From Rhodococcus sp. 14-2483-1-2 (GTDB lineage Bacteria; Actinomycetota; Actinomycetes; Mycobacteriales; Mycobacteriaceae), in assembly GCF_002259405.1 (NCBI RefSeq), contig NZ_NPFW01000007.1, positions 62,001 to 126,000 on the forward strand: a stretch of 64,000 nt of DNA, given 5' to 3'. This document shows, in pieces, positions 33,119 through 41,528 of this stretch. The notes beneath the pieces are model-generated. The model saw only the letters and a program-made list of their open reading frames with translations, was not told the origin of the DNA and did not search any database. A program made the translations under genes and the position numbers. Each line of letters opens with the position of its first letter. The stretch's first letter is position 1.

Positions 33119-33227
33119 CGGCTCTCTCCTGTTCGAGGGGAAATACCGGACAATAGTGGCACGGCGGCCGGGTGGTGTCCTAGAAAACCGACGACCCATT
33201 CGAGTGAACATACGTACACTAAAAACG

Positions 33228-34526
33228 GTGGGGACGAGAACTCAGCGCACGCAGGAGTGGGGCGAACTCGGCGAGCTCGCCTTTCGAGAATTGGCGTCGG
33301 CCGCGGGTGGTGTTCGCGCAGTTCACTCGGCAATCGCGCGACGCACATTCGCTGCCGTGAAACTCGGCGTCGGACCGGCCGTCCTGCCGACACAGCTGAT
33401 GCACGACGCTATCGCCGCCGGCACCTATGCGAGCATCGCGGCCGCCTGCACCGGCGCAGCCAAGGCCGTCGGCGCGCTGACCGGAGGCGACGCCGCGATC
33501 GAGGACGATCCCCGGCCGTCGCCGTCGCACACTGCCCTCGGGGCACAGACCATCGCGGTCCTACACGGTCTCATCGGCGACGACATGGAAAAGACCGCCC
33601 GAGTGCTCGCCTACCCGATGTCGATTCGCGTCGACGGTCGCCCGGTACTTCCGAAGTACCGCGCCCTCGCCGCGGCGTTCCCCGACGCGGGAGCCCACCT
33701 CGTGTTGTTCCTGCACGGGCTCGTCGAGACAGAATCGGCATGGGGACTCGGCGGGCGGCCCACCTACGGGGAACGGCTGGACTCCGAAGCCGACACCACC
33801 TCGATCTTCCTGCGCTACAACACCGGACGTCGAATCGGGACGAACGGTGCCGACCTGTCGGACCTAGTGGAACAGCTCGTGACGGCCTGGCCCGTCAGGG
33901 TTCACCGGATCACGTTGGTCGGGCACTCCATGGGCGGCTTGGTCTCACGCAGCGCCGCTCATCACGCGGCCGAGAGCGGCCGACGGTGGGTGGACCTGTT
34001 GACGGACGTATTCACACTCGGGACACCGCATCTGGGTGCACCGCTCGCGCACGGCGTCCATGTCGCTGTGGCGGCGCTGGCACTCGCGCCCGAAACCCGG
34101 CCGTTCGCACACCTGTTGGCGCGTCGAAGCGCCGGAATCCGCGACCTGGTCCATGGATCGATCACCGAAACAGAGGGACATGCCAGCTACGCCGACGGAT
34201 TCGACGTCGGAACGGCCGCGGACATCACGGTCCCGGAAGGGGTTCGGCATCATCACGCCTCCGCGGTCGTCACCGGAAACCCTCGACATCCGGTCGGGAC
34301 CTTCGTCGGCGACGGCCTGGTCCGCACCGACAGCGCCGGTGGTCGAAACAAGCTCCGCGACATAGGACTTCGTCCGGACGACGGTTTGGCGATCAACAGC
34401 GCACATCACTTCACCTTGCTCAACGACGAGAGGGTGTACTGCTGGATGCGACGCGCATTGGTCGGTGACGACACAACTGATGCCTCGGATCTCGGCTTCG
34501 TCATCGAATCGGCCCCTCGGCTCTGA
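33228..34526 (+). CDS. Alpha/beta hydrolase, PGAP1/lipase-like
   Basis: The 432-residue protein has about 120 helical N-terminal residues, then HLVLFLHGLVETESAWGLGG for the oxyanion hole, ITLVGHSMGGLVSRSAAHHA with the nucleophilic Ser, LGTPHLGAPLAHGVH (typical of PGAP1 and triacylglycerol lipases), and INSAHHFTLLNDERVY with the likely His. No signal peptide is seen. The start is GTG 33228, with TACACT upstream as a possible -10, so the transcript may be nearly leaderless. Its last codons and stop fall inside palindromic repeat copy 1. Confidence 0.8.
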   Translation: MGTRTQRTQEWGELGELAFRELASAAGGVRAVHSAIARRTFAAVKLGVGPAVLPTQLMHDAIAAGTYASIAAACTGAAKAVGALTGGDAAIEDDPRPSPSHTALGAQTIAVLHGLIGDDMEKTARVLAYPMSIRVDGRPVLPKYRALAAAFPDAGAHLVLFLHGLVETESAWGLGGRPTYGERLDSEADTTSIFLRYNTGRRIGTNGADLSDLVEQLVTAWPVRVHRITLVGHSMGGLVSRSAAHHAAESGRRWVDLLTDVFTLGTPHLGAPLAHGVHVAVAALALAPETRPFAHLLARRSAGIRDLVHGSITETEGHASYADGFDVGTAADITVPEGVRHHHASAVVTGNPRHPVGTFVGDGLVRTDSAGGRNKLRDIGLRPDDGLAINSAHHFTLLNDERVYCWMRRALVGDDTTDASDLGFVIESAPRL

Positions 34527-34573
34527 ATTCCGGCCTCCGATCGGCGTCGGATGTCCGAAGCCTCCCGAGAAGT
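34507..34573. repeat. REP-like palindromic repeat, copy 1 (degenerate)
   Basis: The left half, from AATCGGCCCCTC through the core CTCCGATCGGCGTCGGAT, aligns with copy 3 at 51957-52024. The right half has diverged. The repeat overlaps the last codons and stop of the lipase-like gene, so it supplies that protein's C-terminal SAPRL. This copy is less complete than the other two. Confidence 0.55.
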
Positions 34574-34632
34574 CCACTTTCTTGGCGGATAGAGCGTTGA
34601 CGTACGCAATTCACTGAGAATAGTCTCAGCGA

Positions 34633-35232
34633 ATGAGAGAAACGTCTTCCAAAGAGGGGTCCGCACATGCACGCATGCGGCGGGATACTCACGCCCGCCT
34701 CATTCAAGCGGGTGGTCGCGCATTGGCTCAGGGAGGCTTGGACGGTGTCAAGACAGCCTCCGTCGCACGAGACGCGGGTGTTGCCAACGGAACTTTCTAC
34801 CTTCATTTCGACGACAGAGACGCTCTGGTAGCAGCCGTCGTCGGCCAGGCAGTGGAAGAGCTTGCGCGAGCGCTATGGGAAGTCAGACAGGATGATTCGT
34901 CGTTGTCGGCCACAGATCGTCGAGCCGTCGACGCCATCGTGTCGTGTGCCGAGCAGAACCGCGATCTGTTCGTCGGCGCGATGCGCGCATCCTCGCTACT
35001 CGCGGGTGCCGACCCGTTCGACGCCCTGCTGGAACAGCGACGACTCGAACTCGTCGCCGCTCGAACATCGACCACGAGCACGGTCGATCCTGACCAACGA
35101 GTCACCGTTCGGGCAGAGTTCGCGATGCTCACCGGCACCCTCTCGTGGTGGCTGACGGAAGACACCGGAGTCAGTCGCGACGCTCTGATCGACACGCTGG
35201 TCGCGATCATCGGTGCCGTCGGTGGCGCGTGA
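34633..35232 (+). CDS. TetR/AcrR family transcriptional regulator
   Basis: The 199-residue protein has the TetR DNA-binding domain THARLIQAGGRALAQGGLDG, KTASVARDAGVANGTFYLHF and DDRDALVAAVVGQAVEEL at residues about 19-75. The C-terminal domain is helical and of average size. ATG 34633 is used; ATG 34675 (MRRDTH) would remove a polar extension. The gene lies 46 bp upstream of the P450 gene in the same direction and probably regulates the P450-FAH operon. Confidence 0.83.
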   Translation: MRETSSKEGSAHARMRRDTHARLIQAGGRALAQGGLDGVKTASVARDAGVANGTFYLHFDDRDALVAAVVGQAVEELARALWEVRQDDSSLSATDRRAVDAIVSCAEQNRDLFVGAMRASSLLAGADPFDALLEQRRLELVAARTSTTSTVDPDQRVTVRAEFAMLTGTLSWWLTEDTGVSRDALIDTLVAIIGAVGGA

Positions 35233-35278
35233 CGTGAAACCGCACATTCACAGCGAGGGAAGGAACCAGGAAGTAGCT

Positions 35279-36553
35279 ATGTACGAACACCCCACTTGCC
35301 CTCGAACCGAGCATGCTGACGCGGACCCAGCCACTCGCCGTGAGCGATACCGTTCATCGTCGTCGAATTCGGTTCCGACTTACGACGTGGATCTGTACTC
35401 GGCGCATGCCATCGCCGATCCCTATACCCACTACCGCGCACTGCGGCAACTCGGGCCGGTCGTGTGGCTTTCGAAACATGACATGTACGCCGTCTCCAGG
35501 TATTCCGAGGTTCATGACGTCCTGGCCGACGATTCGACGTTCCGGTCCGGAGATGCGATCGCACTCAACAAGTTGGCGCGCTTCTTCGGAAGCAAGACCG
35601 CTCTCGTCAGCGACGCCGATGTGCACGCTGCTCGCCGAAAGCTCGTAACCAGCCGACTGACTCCGAAAGCTTTGCGGCCCTTGCGGGCCGAAGTCGCCGA
35701 CCTGGCACAGGGGCTTGTGCAGACCGCCGTGTCCCGTGGCGATATCGACGGCGTGGCGGACCTGGCTCTCGCCCTGCCGCTGACGGTCGTTCCCAACTTG
35801 ATCGGGTGGCCCGAGTACGGGCGCGCGAAGCTGTTGGACTGGGGCATTGCGGGATTCGACTTCGCCGGACCCACGAACCGCCTCTTTTTCAAGTCGCTGC
35901 CCCGTGTCATCGCTATGCGCATGTTCGTCGGAAAAGTCGTTCGCCGTCGGGATTTCGCACCCGATAGTGCCGGAGAGGAACTCCTGGCAGCGGTAGACGA
36001 CGGCACTCTTTCCAAGTCCGAGTGCGCGTCCCTGCTGATCGACCTGTTGGCACCGTCGATCGACACGACAGCGAGCATCATTGCCGCCGCACTGCAGTTG
36101 TTCGCCGACAATCCTGATCAGTGGAACGCACTGCGCAACGACCGATCGCTCATGCCCAAGGCAATCAACGAGGTCGTCCGACTCGCGTCTCCTCTGAGAG
36201 CGTTCCAGCGTCGCGTGAACAACGACACGGTCGTCGCGGGCACGAATCTGGCCGCCGGCTCACGACTTCTCATGCTCTTCGCCTCTGCCAACCGCGACGA
36301 CCGAGTCTGGGACGACGCCGACGCATTCGACATCACGAGGGATCTGGTAGGTCACGTGGGCTTCGGCTACGGCGTACATTCCTGCGCCGGACAAGGTCTC
36401 GGCCGGTTGGAGACCAGTTCGATCCTCGAGGCGTTGCTCGACCACGTCGAGTCCATCGAACGTCGCGGACCTGGCAAGAGAGCGTCCAACAACGTCATCT
36501 ACCGCTGGGAGGAACTTCCGCTTCGACTGGTGCCGCTGAGCGGTGAGAAGTGA
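35279..36553 (+). CDS. Cytochrome P450
   Basis: A soluble bacterial P450 of 424 residues. FGYGVHSCAGQGLGRLE carries the heme-thiolate Cys369; NEVVRLASPLRAFQR is the ExxR motif; the I-helix reads LLAPSIDTTASII, retaining the Asp-Thr pair though the usual AGxDTT glycine is replaced. It would hydroxylate a hydrophobic substrate, with ferredoxin and reductase supplied from elsewhere because none is encoded nearby. ATG 35279 follows GGAAGGAACCAGGAAG. It is followed by a membrane protein, an FAH hydrolase and a SnoaL-like protein in the same direction. Confidence 0.92.
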   Translation: MYEHPTCPRTEHADADPATRRERYRSSSSNSVPTYDVDLYSAHAIADPYTHYRALRQLGPVVWLSKHDMYAVSRYSEVHDVLADDSTFRSGDAIALNKLARFFGSKTALVSDADVHAARRKLVTSRLTPKALRPLRAEVADLAQGLVQTAVSRGDIDGVADLALALPLTVVPNLIGWPEYGRAKLLDWGIAGFDFAGPTNRLFFKSLPRVIAMRMFVGKVVRRRDFAPDSAGEELLAAVDDGTLSKSECASLLIDLLAPSIDTTASIIAAALQLFADNPDQWNALRNDRSLMPKAINEVVRLASPLRAFQRRVNNDTVVAGTNLAAGSRLLMLFASANRDDRVWDDADAFDITRDLVGHVGFGYGVHSCAGQGLGRLETSSILEALLDHVESIERRGPGKRASNNVIYRWEELPLRLVPLSGEK

Positions 36554-36611
36554 GAGCCCACGCGCCCGGATACCGCATCGATCGCTCGATTACTATTTCT
36601 GGAGGTGAGCC

Positions 36612-37061
36612 ATGCTGTTTGCGATCCAATCGCTTGTGACCATCAGCATTCTCGCGTACGCCGCCGTAGCCGCAGCGGCCGACCTCAACAGCACCCACGC
36701 CACCAACCCCCTGTGGGGCGGCCATGCCCGATTTCATGTGGTGTGGCAGGTATTCACTCACATCGGGGTGGGAGTTGTTGCGCTGGTGCTGGTCTGGGTA
36801 CCGCTCGGATCCATCGAACTACGCCTGGTGACGGCCATGTCCCTCACATTCGTCGTCCTCTTGGGATTCTTCGTCTCCGCCCTCGCGATGCCGCTCTACG
36901 ACGGCCGACTCGCGGATCCGAACGGCTACCCGCAGTTGGCGATACCGATCGGTCGACGTAGGTACGGCCTCGACTTGAACGTCCTGCTGTTCGGCACCGC
37001 GATGATTGTTCTCGCAACGGCAGCTGTGCTCACCGTGACCAACGGAGGTTTCCCATCATGA
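36612..37061 (+). CDS. Four-span membrane protein (DUF6640-like)
   Basis: The 149-residue protein has four hydrophobic helices (IQSLVTISILAYAAVAAAA, FTHIGVGVVALVLVWVPLG, AMSLTFVVLLGFFVSALAM, LLFGTAMIVLATAAVLTV). A polar loop between the first two reads STHATNPLWGGHARFHVVWQ, with conserved-looking His and Trp residues. I recall a DUF6640-type family with this pattern, but this is uncertain. It overlaps the FAH gene by 4 bp (ATGA) and may serve as a membrane partner or electron-transfer helper for the P450 pathway. Confidence 0.7.
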   Translation: MLFAIQSLVTISILAYAAVAAAADLNSTHATNPLWGGHARFHVVWQVFTHIGVGVVALVLVWVPLGSIELRLVTAMSLTFVVLLGFFVSALAMPLYDGRLADPNGYPQLAIPIGRRRYGLDLNVLLFGTAMIVLATAAVLTVTNGGFPS

Positions 37062-38029
37062 AGCTCGCTACCGGTCGCATCGGCGACCGCGATACTGTGC
37101 TGTCCCAGAACACCGACGGCCATCTCGTCGATGTCGGGTTCGTTGCGAGACAACCAAAATTGAGCATGCGCGAGCTCATCGAGTTGGACCCGACCAGCCG
37201 AGGGCATCTCCTGGATCGAGTACGCCACGCCACACACGAGGCAGTGGTGAGCATCGACGAGATCACCTGGCGACCACCGATACTCACCCCATCGAAGATC
37301 GTCGGTGTGGCCCTGAACAACGACGTGTTCAACTATCTCGCGTCGCGGAAGATGAACGCCCCGATGTACTTTCTGAGCCCGTCGACGGCCATGACCGGGC
37401 ACCGCGGCGCCATTCGCATCGATCCTGCATGGGGACTGGTACATCCTGAGCCCGAACTCGCAGCAGTGATCGGTACCGAGATGAAGAACGTGGCACCAGA
37501 GAAGGTGCTGGACGCGATATTCGGGTACACCATCATCAACGATGTCACGTCTCCTGGTTTGAAAGCGGACGACAGCGTCGAACTCGTCATGCCCGAGGGC
37601 TTCGATGTGAACGAACCGTGGCGCACCATGCGTGGCCCCCAGGACACGTCGCTCTACCTCACGTATCACGCTCGCTCGAAAGGTACCGATACATTCGCGC
37701 CCATCGGACCATGGATCACCTTGGCGCACTCGGTACCCGACCCCAATGCGCTCGGTGTTCGGGGATACCTCGACGACGAACTGGTACTGGAGGATTCGAC
37801 CGCGAACTTGACCTTCTCCATCGAGACAGTATTGGCGCACCTGTCCCAATCCATGACACTCCTGCCCGGAGACATCGTGCACTTCGGCACGGCAGCTCGG
37901 CCCACTCGACCGGATCGGTTCCCGACCATCAGATCGATCGATCTGTCACAGTTCGGCGGAACCGTGTCGATCGAAATCGATACTCTCGGTCGTCTGGACA
38001 ACTCGATCTGCAGATCGAGCAATCCCTGA
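37058..38029 (+). CDS. Fumarylacetoacetate hydrolase family protein
   Basis: The 323-residue protein has the FAH catalytic domain: PSKIVGVALNNDVFNYLASR, HPEPELAAVIGTEM with the ExE metal ligands, FGYTIINDVTSP, FAPIGPWITLAHSVPDPNAL, and LLPGDIVHFGTAARPTR. The family hydrolyses or decarboxylates C-C bonds of diketo acids in aromatic and alicyclic degradation. It is coupled to the membrane protein gene. The N-terminal 85 residues form the usual small lead domain. The substrate is unknown, presumably downstream of the P450 product. Confidence 0.87.
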   Translation: MKLATGRIGDRDTVLSQNTDGHLVDVGFVARQPKLSMRELIELDPTSRGHLLDRVRHATHEAVVSIDEITWRPPILTPSKIVGVALNNDVFNYLASRKMNAPMYFLSPSTAMTGHRGAIRIDPAWGLVHPEPELAAVIGTEMKNVAPEKVLDAIFGYTIINDVTSPGLKADDSVELVMPEGFDVNEPWRTMRGPQDTSLYLTYHARSKGTDTFAPIGPWITLAHSVPDPNALGVRGYLDDELVLEDSTANLTFSIETVLAHLSQSMTLLPGDIVHFGTAARPTRPDRFPTIRSIDLSQFGGTVSIEIDTLGRLDNSICRSSNP

Positions 38030-38171
38030 GTGCCACCCCGCGGTACTGCTCCTTTCGAGGCGCGAATCAGTATGTAGCTCAGTGGAATCGGTCAGGCTCG
38101 CACCCGCGGGGGTGATGGCCGGTGCCGTCGAGTCCGCTCCCCGAACACGCTCGAACAGAAAGTTGAAGGCA

Positions 38172-38597
38172 ATGCCCATCGCTCTGGAGCATCGTTCCGC
38201 CATTCACGACTTGGTCGCCGAATTCGCTTGGCGCGTAGACCACAACGACGGCGTGGGGGTCGAGAACCTCTTCACCGAACACGGCGTATACGACATCGCC
38301 GGCTGGATGATCAGCGGGCGAGAGGACATCAAGCACTTCTACGACGACCGTCGGGCTCGCGGCTCACGAACGTCGCGACATCTGTTCACCGGACTTCGAT
38401 TGACAGCCAACGACGATGCCATCACGGGAATCAGCGTGCTGACCTTGCACGCCGAGCAGGGTGCGCCTCCCCTTCGACTCGATCCGGTGCTCGTGGCCGA
38501 CTACTCCGACACCTACGTCAGAGATGAAGACGGCCGCTGGCTGTTCGACAACAGGGCGGTGACGCCCTTGTTTCTCAGGGACGTTCCGAATCCGTAG
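38172..38597 (+). CDS. SnoaL/NTF2-like protein
   Basis: The 141-residue protein reads IHDLVAEFAWRVDHNDGVGV, ENLFTEHGVYDIAGWMISGR, EDIKHFYDDRRARGSRTSRH and ends DEDGRWLFDNRAVTPLF, matching the SnoaL_4-type NTF2 fold with a central acidic/His pocket. Members are hydratases, isomerases or hydroxylase-like enzymes in aromatic and polyketide pathways. ATG 38172 has GAAGG upstream. It is the last gene of the P450-FAH operon. Confidence 0.78.
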   Translation: MPIALEHRSAIHDLVAEFAWRVDHNDGVGVENLFTEHGVYDIAGWMISGREDIKHFYDDRRARGSRTSRHLFTGLRLTANDDAITGISVLTLHAEQGAPPLRLDPVLVADYSDTYVRDEDGRWLFDNRAVTPLFLRDVPNP

Positions 38598-38687
38598 CCG
38601 AGAAAGCGTTGCGACGTCAACGTGGTTCGCGAGTAACATCCGGATCGTGGGCCGTCCAGGTCCTGGCCTCACTGAAGGAGATGACGC

Positions 38688-39092
38688 GTGCAGCTGTTCC
38701 GAAAAGCCGTCGAGGCGAACGACCACGACGCCATGGCCTCCACCCTTGCTGACGACGTCGTCTTCAGCTCCCCCGTCGCCTTCAAGCCGTACCACGGCAA
38801 GCAGACGACCGCGGCGATCCTGCGCGCCGTCACACGCGTGTTCCGCGACTTCCACTACGTCCGAACCGTCGACGACGTCGGCGGCCGCGACCACGTCATG
38901 TTCTTCGAGGCCCGCATCGACGACGTGACCGTCCACGGTTGCGACATCCTGCACCTCGATTCCGATGGCCTGATCGACGACTTCACCGTGATGGTCCGTC
39001 CGCTGTCGGCGGCGCAGGCACTCTCCCGCGCTATGGCTACGGAATTCGCCGCCGAGATTGCCCCGGTCGCTCCCACTGACAAGTCCGGCTGA
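38688..39092 (+). CDS. NTF2-like (SnoaL) protein
   Basis: The protein has 134 residues: LFRKAVEANDHDAMASTLAD, DVVFSSPVAFKPYHGKQTTA, VFRDFHYVRTVDDVGGRDHV and GCDILHLDSDGLIDDFTVMV. This is the standard pattern of an NTF2-like single-domain protein with SnoaL-like pocket residues. The start is GTG 38688 with AAGGAG 8 bp upstream; the nearer ATG at 38680 is out of frame. It lies 90 bp after the SnoaL-like gene and may be a separate transcription unit. Function not assigned. Confidence 0.75.
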   Translation: MQLFRKAVEANDHDAMASTLADDVVFSSPVAFKPYHGKQTTAAILRAVTRVFRDFHYVRTVDDVGGRDHVMFFEARIDDVTVHGCDILHLDSDGLIDDFTVMVRPLSAAQALSRAMATEFAAEIAPVAPTDKSG

Positions 39093-39173
39093 CGCAGGCC
39101 CAGGTCGCGTCCCCGAAATTCACGTTCGGCAGTCCGGATCTGTGCGCTGCTGTGATCTACTTTTCGGCGAGAC

Positions 39174-39368
39174 CTAGTGCCGCTGAGAGATATAAGCCTT
39201 TTTGCCGGGGTAACCAGCCTTGACCTTCGAGCGCAACCGCAAAACCGCATCGACCGCGTCATCGACGGCAGACGACTGCTCATCGGAGCCCGATTCGGCA
39301 GCAGAGACTCGCGCAATCTCAGCCTCCAGTCCAGTAAGCAAAGTGGCGAGGTACTCGAGATCGCTCAT
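39174..39368 (-). CDS. Small helical hypothetical protein (64 aa)
   Basis: The protein reads MSDLEYLATLLTGLEAEIAR, VSAAESGSDEQSSAVDDAVD, AVLRLRSKVKAGYPGKKAYI. It is predicted to be two amphipathic helices split by a Ser/Asp-rich linker, with a basic tail. An in-frame ATG at 39386 adds six residues. No ribosome binding site is convincing and I do not recognise a family. Codon use is in line with the genome, so a real small gene is possible but not proven. Confidence 0.4.
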   Translation of the reverse strand: MSDLEYLATLLTGLEAEIARVSAAESGSDEQSSAVDDAVDAVLRLRSKVKAGYPGKKAYISQRH

Positions 39369-39404
39369 CAACTCACGATGTCTCATTCGTCGGCCACCCC
39401 AGCG

Positions 39405-39472
39405 GATCAGCTCCTCCGTTCGGGATATCTGACTTCGATCGGCGTCGGGGATGCCAAACCGGGGAGCTGATT
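39405..39472. repeat. REP-like palindromic repeat, copy 2
   Basis: The 68-bp unit starts GATCAGCTCC and ends GGAGCTGATT, and the two 34-base halves are imperfect reverse complements (about 25 of 34 positions). The core reads CGATCGGCGTCGG. It is colinear with copy 3 at 51957-52024 and lies in the noncoding gap between the small gene at 39174 and the SDR at 39633. Confidence 0.65.
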
Positions 39473-39632
39473 CGCCACGGGAATGGGAAGAGAAACGGCA
39501 GGCGGAGCTCAGGCTGCCTACCGAATCCCCAGTGGTCGAGAGGTAGTTACTTTTCGACCAACCTTTGCGTGAACATCGATCCCAGGCATGCTCGCAGCGA
39601 GGATGGATTTGGCCGGCAGACCCTTCGTACCG

Positions 39633-40322
39633 TCAGTAGGACGCACGTCCACCGCTGATGTCGAAGACAGCGCCGGTCGAGAAGCTGAGTTCCTCGGATG
39701 CCAACCACGCAACGAGTTCGGCAATCTCCGCGGGTAGTCCCATGCGAGCCATAGGGGTCAGGCTTTGCGACCGCGCGAGAATCGCTGGGTCGGTGCCCGC
39801 GTTCATCGGACTCGATACCGCCGCAGGCGCAACCACATTGGCGAGCACGCCGGTGGTGGCTATCTCCTTGCCCAAGGATTTCGTCAGTGCGATCACAGCG
39901 GCCTTCGACGCGGAGTAGGCGCTTTGGAGCGGGTTCCCGTCCTTGGCTGCGATGCTGGCGAGGTTGACGATCCGGCCCCATCCGTTGTCCACCATGGCCG
40001 GAACGAACGCCTTGCACATCAGGAAGGTGCCGTCGACATTGATTCGGAATGTCCGACGCCACTCGTCCAGTTCCACATCGACGAGAGGGGCCGACGGCCC
40101 CACGACACCTGCACTGTTGATCAAGATGTCCACTTGTCCGATCTTGCTTCGCAGGTCATCCACCGCGCGTGCGTCGGACACATCGAGGAATTCGTCACCG
40201 CCGAAAATATCGGCAGTAATTACCCGTACCCCCGAGTCCCTCAATCGTGTCGCGCAGGCTGCCCCGATTCCGCTGGCACCGCCCGTGATCAGCGCAGTGG
40301 CGTCGGCGGGGTAGCTAGTCAT
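39633..40322 (-). CDS. SDR family oxidoreductase
   Basis: The 229-residue protein has TGGASGIGAACATRLRDSG, ILINSAGVVGPSAPLVD (NSAG in place of NNAG), VNLASIAAKDGNPLQSAY and YSASKAAVIALTKSLG, and ends with SFSTGAVFDISGGRASY. It is a typical NAD(P)-dependent reductase or dehydrogenase. ATG 40322 has AAGGAG 8 bp upstream. It is transcribed divergently from the LysR gene, across a region with two palindromes, so LysR probably controls it. Confidence 0.87.
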   Translation of the reverse strand: MTSYPADATALITGGASGIGAACATRLRDSGVRVITADIFGGDEFLDVSDARAVDDLRSKIGQVDILINSAGVVGPSAPLVDVELDEWRRTFRINVDGTFLMCKAFVPAMVDNGWGRIVNLASIAAKDGNPLQSAYSASKAAVIALTKSLGKEIATTGVLANVVAPAAVSSPMNAGTDPAILARSQSLTPMARMGLPAEIAELVAWLASEELSFSTGAVFDISGGRASY

Positions 40323-40363
40323 GGCGTGAGCTCCTTCGATCGAGTGGCAGCACCACATTCTCT

Positions 40364-40388
40364 ATGTACATATGGCACATAAAATGTG
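40364..40388. promoter_or_regulatory. Candidate LysR binding region: ATGTACAT and CACAT-AAA-ATGTG
   Basis: The perfect octamer palindrome ATGTACAT (40364-40371) and the perfect 5-3-5 palindrome CACATAAAATGTG (40376-40388) are 4 bp apart, in an AT-rich stretch 42-66 bp from the SDR start and about 77 bp from the LysR start. LysR regulators usually bind such dyads in divergent promoter regions. Assignment to this LysR protein is inferred. Confidence 0.5.
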
Positions 40389-40464
40389 ATTCACTGTATT
40401 CTCAACGGACTATATGACGTGGGGCACAGTAGTCAACCTCCACCCTGACGACCGGAGAAATCTC

Positions 40465-41364
40465 GTGGAAATTCGCTGGCTCGAATCATTCGTAGCCGTT
40501 GCCGAAGAACTTCATTTCGGCCGTGCCGCGCAACGACTAAGAATGGCTCAATCTCCGCTGAGTCAGACAATCCGCAAACTCGAGAAAGATCTCGGGACAA
40601 CCCTGTTCGACAGAAGCACACGAAGTGTGGAGCTGACTGCGGCCGGCCATGCGTTTCTCCCGCACGCACACCGAGTCCTCGAAGGTATCGAAACCGCTCG
40701 GCACGCGACCCGTGCATCCGAGGGAGGTGTGTACGGAAGAATCAGGATCGGCTTCACCGGCGTTCTCAACCATCGCGCGCTACCGCCGCTCACCCGAACG
40801 CTTCGCCAGCGCCATCCAGATATCGAACTGACCCTCGTCGGGCGGATCATGACTCGTGATGCAGTGAACCAGATCGAAAGTGGAGCCCTCGACCTGGCCT
40901 TCGTCGGCTTGCCCGTGACGTCGCCGTCGGTTACCACTCGACTCATCCGACGCGAACCGTTCGGCGCAGTACTGCCGTCCGATCACCGGCTGGCCGGCGA
41001 GGCGAAGATCGATCTGCGCGACCTGTCCGACGACGGGTTCGTCACCACACCGATCTCCGCAGGATCTTCACTGCAGGAAATTGCCATGCGGGCCTGCCTG
41101 GACGCCGGGTTCCGTCCGCAGATCGTTCAGGAGATCACCGACCCGTACATGATCTTGATGCTGGTGGCCGCTGGAGTGGGCGTCGCTCTGATGTCGGACG
41201 GCATTGCGGAGATTCTTCCCCCAGGCACTGTGTTCGTCCCGCTGACCGGTGAGCCGGTGTACATGCCACACGCGATTGCGTGGTCCAGCGCACCGCCGAG
41301 TCCCGCCATGGCGGTCGCGCTCCGGATCGCAGAGGAAATCTTGCCTACCCCGGTTCAAGACTGA
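40465..41364 (+). CDS. LysR family transcriptional regulator
   Basis: The 299-residue protein has the LysR winged helix-turn-helix at residues 1-60 (VEIRWLESFVAVAEELHFGR, AAQRLRMAQSPLSQTIRKLE) and a periplasmic-binding-like effector domain with IRIGFTGVLNHRALPPLTRT and VAAGVGVALMSDGIAEIL. The start is GTG 40465 with GGAG 8 bp upstream, giving the standard N-terminus. It is divergent from an SDR and precedes the MHS transporter-AroE operon, which it probably activates in response to a pathway intermediate. Confidence 0.9.
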   Translation: MEIRWLESFVAVAEELHFGRAAQRLRMAQSPLSQTIRKLEKDLGTTLFDRSTRSVELTAAGHAFLPHAHRVLEGIETARHATRASEGGVYGRIRIGFTGVLNHRALPPLTRTLRQRHPDIELTLVGRIMTRDAVNQIESGALDLAFVGLPVTSPSVTTRLIRREPFGAVLPSDHRLAGEAKIDLRDLSDDGFVTTPISAGSSLQEIAMRACLDAGFRPQIVQEITDPYMILMLVAAGVGVALMSDGIAEILPPGTVFVPLTGEPVYMPHAIAWSSAPPSPAMAVALRIAEEILPTPVQD

Positions 41365-41389
41365 TCCAGTCTTTATCTCAGATTTTTTT
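41357..41389 (+). terminator. Possible terminator after LysR gene
   Basis: A 7-bp hairpin AAGACTG-ATC-CAGTCTT (41357-41373) overlaps the LysR stop codon, and a run of seven T lies at 41383-41389. The distance between stem and T-run is longer than usual, so termination may be partial and the promoter of the next operon may be here instead. Confidence 0.35.
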
Positions 41390-41528
41390 AGTGTTGGACG
41401 CGGCATAGTCGGGCGTGACACTCTCGTTTTCTGTAGCCCGTTGTGAAGCACGTCATACCAACGACGTCCCAGCGAGCCCCGACCGTCACCGTCGCCGCCA
41501 CGTGCAGCGCGAGAGAGAAGGAACTGTC

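Noticed and set aside
32225-34468. 747-codon frame over the PhyH and lipase-like genes
   Set aside because: It is an Arg/Gly-rich shadow frame; both underlying genes have clear catalytic motifs in the other frame.
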